Assembly (NCBI GenBank): GCA_964003875.1
Contig: CAXFLH010000051.1
Span: 1-10,201, forward strand
Direction: 5' to 3'
Origin: UBA8444 sp964003875
GTDB lineage: Bacteria; Bacteroidota; Bacteroidia; Flavobacteriales; UBA7312
DNA: 10,201 bases
In this document: piece after piece, positions 6,596 through 10,201 of the stretch
How the letters are laid out: every line of letters begins with the position of its first letter
Numbering within the stretch: position 1 is the first letter of the stretch
Translations under genes and position numbers: made by a program
The notes under the pieces: model-generated
Databases searched by the model: none
Told to the model about the DNA's origin: nothing
What the model saw: the letters and a program-made list of their open reading frames with translations, nothing else

Positions 6596-8092
6596 TTATT
6601 TGTAAGAAATTCTAGGGTCTACAACTGCATAAAGGATATCAGCTACTAAATAACCGATCATAGTTAGAAAACCAATAATAGTAAATACGGCAACTATCAT
6701 CGGATAGTCTGAATTGAGTATTGAACTGTATATCTCAAATCCCATACCAGGAATTGTAAAAATCGTTTCTATAATTACCGAACCACCGATAGCTAGTGGA
6801 AAAATATTAGCAAAAACAGTAATTATTGGTAATAAGGAGTTTCTTAAAGCGTGTTTCATTACTACTTTACCTTCACCAAGTCCTTTAGCTCGTGCTGTAC
6901 GGATATAATCTTGTCCAAATACATCTATTACACCAACACGCATAATTCTACTTAAAAATGCAAAAGAACTGTAAGTATAAGTAATCAATGGTAGAATAAA
7001 ATAAGGTGCTCTATGTGCTGCTTTTTCAAAGAAAGACCAACTAGGGTCGTATAATGTAGGGTCTTGTATTCCCGAAACAGGGAACCACCTTAATGTATCT
7101 GGATTAGCAAAGGTGTACAATAACAATACACCAATAAAAAAGCTTGGCATTGAATACAATACAAACACCACAATAGAAGTAATCCTATCGAATTTAGTGT
7201 CCTTTTTGTAAGCTGAATATATTCCTAGTGGAATACTGACTAAATAAGCAAATAGAACCGATAACAGTGAAAAGGAGAAAGAAATCCAAACCTTATCCCA
7301 AATTTTAGTATTGATAGGCTGACTATCGATGTAAGAAAAGCCAAAGTCTCCCCTTACTACTCCTTTACGTTGTTCACCATCACCAAACAACCAAAAATGA
7401 TATTGATTTTTTGAACCATACCATATGATTTTAGGAATATAGCTTTTCCAAGAAGATTGCTTGCTGAGCATATCATTGTATAACAACTTGGATTGTTCAA
7501 ACTCCTTTTTTACAGGAGATAAAAAGGCATAATTACTATACAGTGTATCTAAAGAATTAAATTTTGATGCTATTACATTAGGATTGGCTGTTTCTAACAT
7601 TGAATTGATTTCAAAATTAGATTCAGTAATAACATCATTGATTTCATTTTTAGAATAATTAGGTCGCCCCTCTCCATCTTTATTCATCTCAAAGATATCA
7701 TCTAAAATAAGCTTACTATGACTAAGTTGAGCTACGTTTAGCTGATGAAAATAACTGGAAACATCTTCCCAATTGCCATAATAATGAGATAACTCTGCTA
7801 GACATGCTGAGTGATCTTTATCTGCAACTCTGTAGAGTGTATCGCAATCACTTATTGAGCCAAAACTGAAATAGAAAACTGGTAAATCTAGACCTAATTT
7901 TTTTCGTAATTCTTGCTTAGTTTTTTTAGTCGCATTAGATTGCTGATTGGCTGCCCCTTCCTTGTCGGCAGAGCTAGATAATTTTTCTACAGGATCGGCT
8001 GGTGCACTTATACTAATAATGAAAGCTAATAATGAAATGGCTAACAATGTCGGTATAAAAATGAGTATCCTTTTCGCTAAGTATTTTAACAT
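6596..8092 (-). CDS. OppB-type peptide ABC transporter permease with large periplasmic insert
   Basis: First permease subunit of the importer. It starts with the usual OppB helix (about 7-29, 'KRILIFIPTLLAISLLAF') and 'PADPVEKL', then 'LRKKLGLDLPVFYFSF'. In ordinary OppB this is followed within a few tens of residues by a G-D-F-G-x-S motif; here that motif (VVRGDFGFSY, 246-254) comes only after about 165 extra residues (about 80-244). The insert is hydrophilic and mostly predicted helical, with three cysteines (Cys83, Cys97 and none later in the insert beyond these two visible near its start, plus no lipobox), and faces the periplasm by topology. Five core helices follow, with the EAA loop at about 395-423 (DYIRTARAKGLGEGK...NSLLPI) and the family ending 'DILYAVVDPRISYK'. 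Length is 498 against about 306 for E. coli OppB. It starts 12 bases after the binding-protein gene ends. Confidence 0.93.
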   Translation of the reverse strand: MLKYLAKRILIFIPTLLAISLLAFIISISAPADPVEKLSSSADKEGAANQQSNATKKTKQELRKKLGLDLPVFYFSFGSISDCDTLYRVADKDHSACLAELSHYYGNWEDVSSYFHQLNVAQLSHSKLILDDIFEMNKDGEGRPNYSKNEINDVITESNFEINSMLETANPNVIASKFNSLDTLYSNYAFLSPVKKEFEQSKLLYNDMLSKQSSWKSYIPKIIWYGSKNQYHFWLFGDGEQRKGVVRGDFGFSYIDSQPINTKIWDKVWISFSFSLLSVLFAYLVSIPLGIYSAYKKDTKFDRITSIVVFVLYSMPSFFIGVLLLYTFANPDTLRWFPVSGIQDPTLYDPSWSFFEKAAHRAPYFILPLITYTYSSFAFLSRIMRVGVIDVFGQDYIRTARAKGLGEGKVVMKHALRNSLLPIITVFANIFPLAIGGSVIIETIFTIPGMGFEIYSSILNSDYPMIVAVFTIIGFLTMIGYLVADILYAVVDPRISYK

Positions 8093-8104
8093 ATTATTAA
8101 ATTT

Positions 8105-9859
8105 TTAGGGCATTGGGACTTTAGTCTTAAAGCTTTCTTTAAGCTTAAAATTATGTAAAACAAAACCAGGTTTTTCATAGTACATATCGGCATTATCGAA
8201 ACGCTTATGAATGACTATTTTACGCTTAGGACTGTACATAAATACATAAGGTTGGTCTTCATATATCTTGGCTTGTAATTGCCATATGGCATTTCGATGT
8301 TCTTCTGGATCAATGGCACCATTGGCAGCGTCAATTAAAGAGTCACTGTAAGCATCTCCAAAACCACAAAAGTTAGACCCTTTGTTTGCCCAAGAAGAAG
8401 TATGCCATAATTGGTAAGGGTTGGAATAAGAAGCAGAACCACCCCAACCTCCTAGCATCATATCAAAATCGTGCTCTTGAGCATTTTTGTAAAACAAGGT
8501 GAAATCCATAGGGTTTGGCTTAACTTCCACTCCTGCTCTCCACATGCTTTCTTTTATCATTAAAGCGGTTTCTTTGGAAGCAGCACCACTCATATAACTC
8601 AATTCAAAACTGAGTTGAAGTTTCTCGCCATTGACTATTTTATCTCTAACATTATTATCGTCTGTATCTATCCAACCAGCATCGTCTAATAATTGCTTGG
8701 CTTTTTCTAAATCTAATTTAATCAACTCTAAAGTATCGTTGTAGTTCTTTTTAAGATTGGACAACTGAGCGACTTGCCTAGACCCTTCACCATGAAGTAA
8801 TACTTCTATAATTTCATCGACAGGCACCAAGTGAGCCATCGCTCTACGTACTTTTACGTCAGTAAAAAATTCTTTACGCTTTATACCATCAGGACGCATA
8901 TTCAAACCAGCATAATAGTATGAATATTGGTCTAAAAAGGCTGAATGATAATTCTCATTAAAGTAATCGTGTTTTTGTAGCTTGAATAATTTAGAAGTCC
9001 CTACTCTATTAGTTGCATCTAAACCCTGACTTTTTAAAGATAAAAATACAGAGGCGTCATCAGTAATAATCTTAAAAATGATTTGTTCAGGATAATTTTG
9101 ATTATAGATAAGTGTATCGTTATCACCCCACCAATTGTCTTTTCTGCTAGCTATGATGTATGAACCTGATTCCCATTCACTAATTTGATAGGGTCCTAAA
9201 CCTACTAGTCTTTCTGGTTGATAGCGATTGTCTCCGTGATTGAAAGCATTAAACCAATCTGACCATTCTTTCTTTTCTTTAAAATTATCGCTGTGGATAT
9301 TTTCAAATGTTAAATCATCCAATATTCCATCTGGGTCCCAATGCGCTTTCTGTTGAATGTAGACCTCTGAGAATATATTAGGATTGGTAACATTTTTTCC
9401 AAAAGCTACCATAGTAAATTTCTTTGGCTCGTTGGGATATAGAATTATATCCTTTATTACTGAAGAGTAGTTACCTCTTACGTTGGCATTATCAGTAAGT
9501 GGACACAATTGTAATTTAGTCGTAAACTCAATGTCTTTTGCAGTCAATTCACTTCCGTCATCCCATCTGACGTCATCTCTCAACTCATAATGATACAAGA
9601 GTCCATCATCAGAAATTTCTAGTAAAGATTTAGCTAGAGATGGTATATATTCTAAAGAACTAACATCTAACTTTACTAAAGTTTTTTGTGTATGCTCAAA
9701 AATGAAAGAACGCATAACCGAATTATCATTATACGGGTGCAAACCATCAGGGTTTGATGAAATATGAGCAACAACAATGTTCTGTGATAAATCTCTGCTA
9801 TCAACACAGGCGGATAATGTAATAGCAACTATTAAAGTAGCAAATATCTTATTCAACAT
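8105..9859 (-). CDS. Lipoprotein substrate-binding protein of a peptide/nickel-type ABC importer (SBP_bac_5)
   Basis: Extracytoplasmic binding protein of family 5, which captures oligopeptides, dipeptides or related ligands and delivers them to the permease pair encoded just downstream. The N-terminus is a lipoprotein signal peptide with lipobox LSAC, giving lipidated Cys18. Family motifs follow: 'NPDGLHPYNDN' (36-46), 'LAKSLLEISDDGLLYHYELR' with 'VRWDDGSELTAKDIEFT' (75-113), 'DVKVRRAMAHLVPVDEII' in the middle, then 'KAKQLLDDAGW' and 'DFDMMLGGWGG'. Length of 584 residues is within the family range. The ATG at 9859 gives a clean signal peptide and has no Shine-Dalgarno sequence, as usual in Bacteroidota. 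It is the first gene of the operon binding protein, OppB-type, OppC-type. Ligand identity cannot be inferred: family 5 proteins also bind nickel, haem and sugars. Confidence 0.94.
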   Translation of the reverse strand: MLNKIFATLIVAITLSACVDSRDLSQNIVVAHISSNPDGLHPYNDNSVMRSFIFEHTQKTLVKLDVSSLEYIPSLAKSLLEISDDGLLYHYELRDDVRWDDGSELTAKDIEFTTKLQLCPLTDNANVRGNYSSVIKDIILYPNEPKKFTMVAFGKNVTNPNIFSEVYIQQKAHWDPDGILDDLTFENIHSDNFKEKKEWSDWFNAFNHGDNRYQPERLVGLGPYQISEWESGSYIIASRKDNWWGDNDTLIYNQNYPEQIIFKIITDDASVFLSLKSQGLDATNRVGTSKLFKLQKHDYFNENYHSAFLDQYSYYYAGLNMRPDGIKRKEFFTDVKVRRAMAHLVPVDEIIEVLLHGEGSRQVAQLSNLKKNYNDTLELIKLDLEKAKQLLDDAGWIDTDDNNVRDKIVNGEKLQLSFELSYMSGAASKETALMIKESMWRAGVEVKPNPMDFTLFYKNAQEHDFDMMLGGWGGSASYSNPYQLWHTSSWANKGSNFCGFGDAYSDSLIDAANGAIDPEEHRNAIWQLQAKIYEDQPYVFMYSPKRKIVIHKRFDNADMYYEKPGFVLHNFKLKESFKTKVPMP

Positions 9860-9881
9860 AAACGTAGAATTTGAGTTTATG

Positions 9882-9889
9882 CAAATATA
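9882..9889 (-). promoter_or_regulatory. Candidate -7 box of the binding-protein operon
   Basis: Read on the minus strand this is TATATTTG, an exact fit to the Bacteroidota -7 element TAnnTTTG, about 22 bases before the ATG at 9859. Transcription would then start with a leader of only about 15 bases. The -33 element is not clear: the nearest TTG (CAA at 9916-9918) is 26 bases upstream, longer than the usual 19-23. One copy of the imperfect direct repeat at 9903-9937 covers the place where the -33 element should be, which could mean activator dependence. Confidence 0.5.
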
Positions 9890-9902
9890 ACATTCCGAAT
9901 CA

Positions 9903-9937
9903 TTTATAAGCTATGCAATTATCGAATTTATAGGCTA
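9903..9937. repeat. Imperfect direct repeat upstream of the binding-protein operon
   Basis: TTTATAAGCTA (9903-9913) and TTTATAGGCTA (9927-9937) match at 10 of 11 positions and are 24 bases apart, a little over two helical turns. Each copy is also preceded closely by CGAA. They lie between the divergent promoters of the importer operon and tRNA-Ser, just upstream of the importer's -7 box. A tandem regulator-binding site is possible, but the sequence is AT-rich and the repeat is short. Confidence 0.35.
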
Positions 9938-9959
9938 AATAAATAAAAAATAAAAAACC

Positions 9960-9990
9960 TTTGCGAAACAATGTAAATCCTATAAATTTG
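9960..9990 (+). promoter_or_regulatory. Promoter of tRNA-Ser
   Basis: TTTG at 9960-9963 and TAAATTTG at 9983-9990 are separated by exactly 19 bases, an ideal Bacteroidota housekeeping promoter (TTTG, 19-21 bases, TAnnTTTG). The tRNA begins 14 bases after the -7 box, so the primary transcript has a very short leader. An A-rich run (about 9938-9957) lies directly upstream and may act as an UP-like element. Confidence 0.8.
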
Positions 9991-10004
9991 CGCCTCGTTC
10001 TTTT

Positions 10005-10091
10005 GGAGAGGTGGCTGAGTGGCTGAAAGCGGCACCCTGCTAAGGTGTTATACCGGTAACGGTATCGGGGGTTCGAATCCCCCTCTCTCCG
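10005..10091 (+). tRNA. tRNA-Ser (anticodon GCT)
   Basis: An 87-base class II tRNA. The acceptor stem pairs GGAGAGG (10005-10011) with TCTCTCC (10084-10090), with one G-U pair, and G10091 is the discriminator expected for serine. The D arm has GGCTGAGTGG. The anticodon stem pairs 10032-10036 with 10044-10048 around the loop 10037-10043, giving anticodon GCT at 10039-10041, which reads AGC and AGU codons. A long variable arm forms the hairpin TACCG-GTAA-CGGTA, diagnostic for serine or leucine tRNAs. The T arm is GGGGG-TTCGAAT-CCCCC. The CCA end is not encoded (G is followed by CAG), so it is added after transcription. Confidence 0.97.
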
Positions 10092-10106
10092 CAGTATTGA
10101 AATTAA

Positions 10107-10137
10107 TTTGGCTGTCTTGATTATTTGTTTAGATTTG
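10107..10137 (+). promoter_or_regulatory. Promoter of tRNA-Pro
   Basis: TTTG at 10107-10110 and TAGATTTG at 10130-10137 are separated by 19 bases, the same spacing as in the tRNA-Ser promoter. The tRNA-Pro gene begins 11 bases after the -7 box. A separate promoter in the 57-base gap suggests that the two adjacent tRNA genes can be transcribed independently rather than only as a tandem transcript. Confidence 0.8.
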
Positions 10138-10148
10138 CAGCCTTATTT

Positions 10149-10201
10149 CGGGGTGTAGCGTAGCCCGGTTATCGCGCCTCGTTTGGGACGAGGAGGTCGC
10201 A
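10149..10201 (+). tRNA. tRNA-Pro (anticodon TGG), 5' part, cut by window edge
   Basis: The sequence starts with CGGGGTG, the typical 5' acceptor strand of bacterial tRNA-Pro, followed by a D arm (AGCGTAGCCCGGTTATCGCG). The anticodon stem CCTCG/CGAGG closes the loop TTTGGGA, giving anticodon TGG at 10184-10186. The variable loop AGGTC follows, and the T arm and 3' acceptor strand lie beyond the window. The C1 start and the anticodon make the proline identity clear. Confidence 0.95.

Noticed and set aside
6714..6908. Plus-strand open reading frame of 64 codons inside the OppB-type gene
   Set aside because: Antisense shadow over the conserved EAA-loop region of the permease; no independent evidence.
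10110..10142. Inverted repeat GGCTG/CAGCC as a terminator of tRNA-Ser
   Set aside because: Only five pairs with a 23-base loop, no proper T-run, and it overlaps the better supported tRNA-Pro promoter.
10005..10201. Integration site of a mobile element at the tRNA genes
   Set aside because: No integrase gene, no second copy of a tRNA 3' end and no composition shift are seen in the window.

Overview
The window looks like chromosomal core DNA from an AT-rich member of the Bacteroidota, most likely a Flavobacteriales-type organism. Three lines of evidence support this. The DUF1599 protein and the BT_3928-type DoxX protein are essentially Bacteroidota families. The start codons lack Shine-Dalgarno sequences. 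Both tRNA genes carry promoters of the Bacteroidota sigma factor form (TTTG, 19 bases, TAnnTTTG). No mobile element, CRISPR array, toxin system or phage gene is visible.

Layout from left to right. Positions 1-3612 hold a compact minus-strand operon transcribed as DUF1599, BT_3928-type DoxX protein, an OppB/DppB-type ABC permease, tpiA and prmA; prmA is cut by the left window edge. Gaps inside it are between a 1-base overlap and 6 bases. Divergent from it, after only 21 bases, is a plus-strand pair, folP and cdaA (3634-5268), whose stop and start codons abut. This pair runs tail to tail, with zero spacing, into a second minus-strand operon (9859 down to 5269): a lipoprotein peptide/nickel-type substrate-binding protein, a large OppB-type permease and a large OppC-type permease. 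A 145-base intergenic region at 9860-10004 holds the promoter of that operon and the promoter of tRNA-Ser(GCT). A second promoter and the first part of tRNA-Pro(TGG) end the window.

How the genes fit together. The lipoprotein and the two permeases form the binding and membrane parts of a peptide-type ABC importer. No ATPase gene is present, so the ATPases must be encoded elsewhere. The third permease, in the tpiA operon, has no OppC partner here. FolP makes dihydropteroate for folate synthesis, and CdaA makes the second messenger c-di-AMP. TpiA is glycolytic, and PrmA methylates ribosomal protein L11. DUF1599 and the DoxX protein have no firmly known function.

I did not find a clear new system. 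The observations most worth checking are the enlarged, lineage-style architecture of the permeases (a roughly 170-residue periplasmic insert and an extra pair of membrane helices), the orphan TTG-start permease inside the tpiA operon, the DoxX protein with a CGC motif and a cysteine-poor thioredoxin-like end, the loop substitutions in FolP, and the gene arrangement without intergenic space around cdaA.
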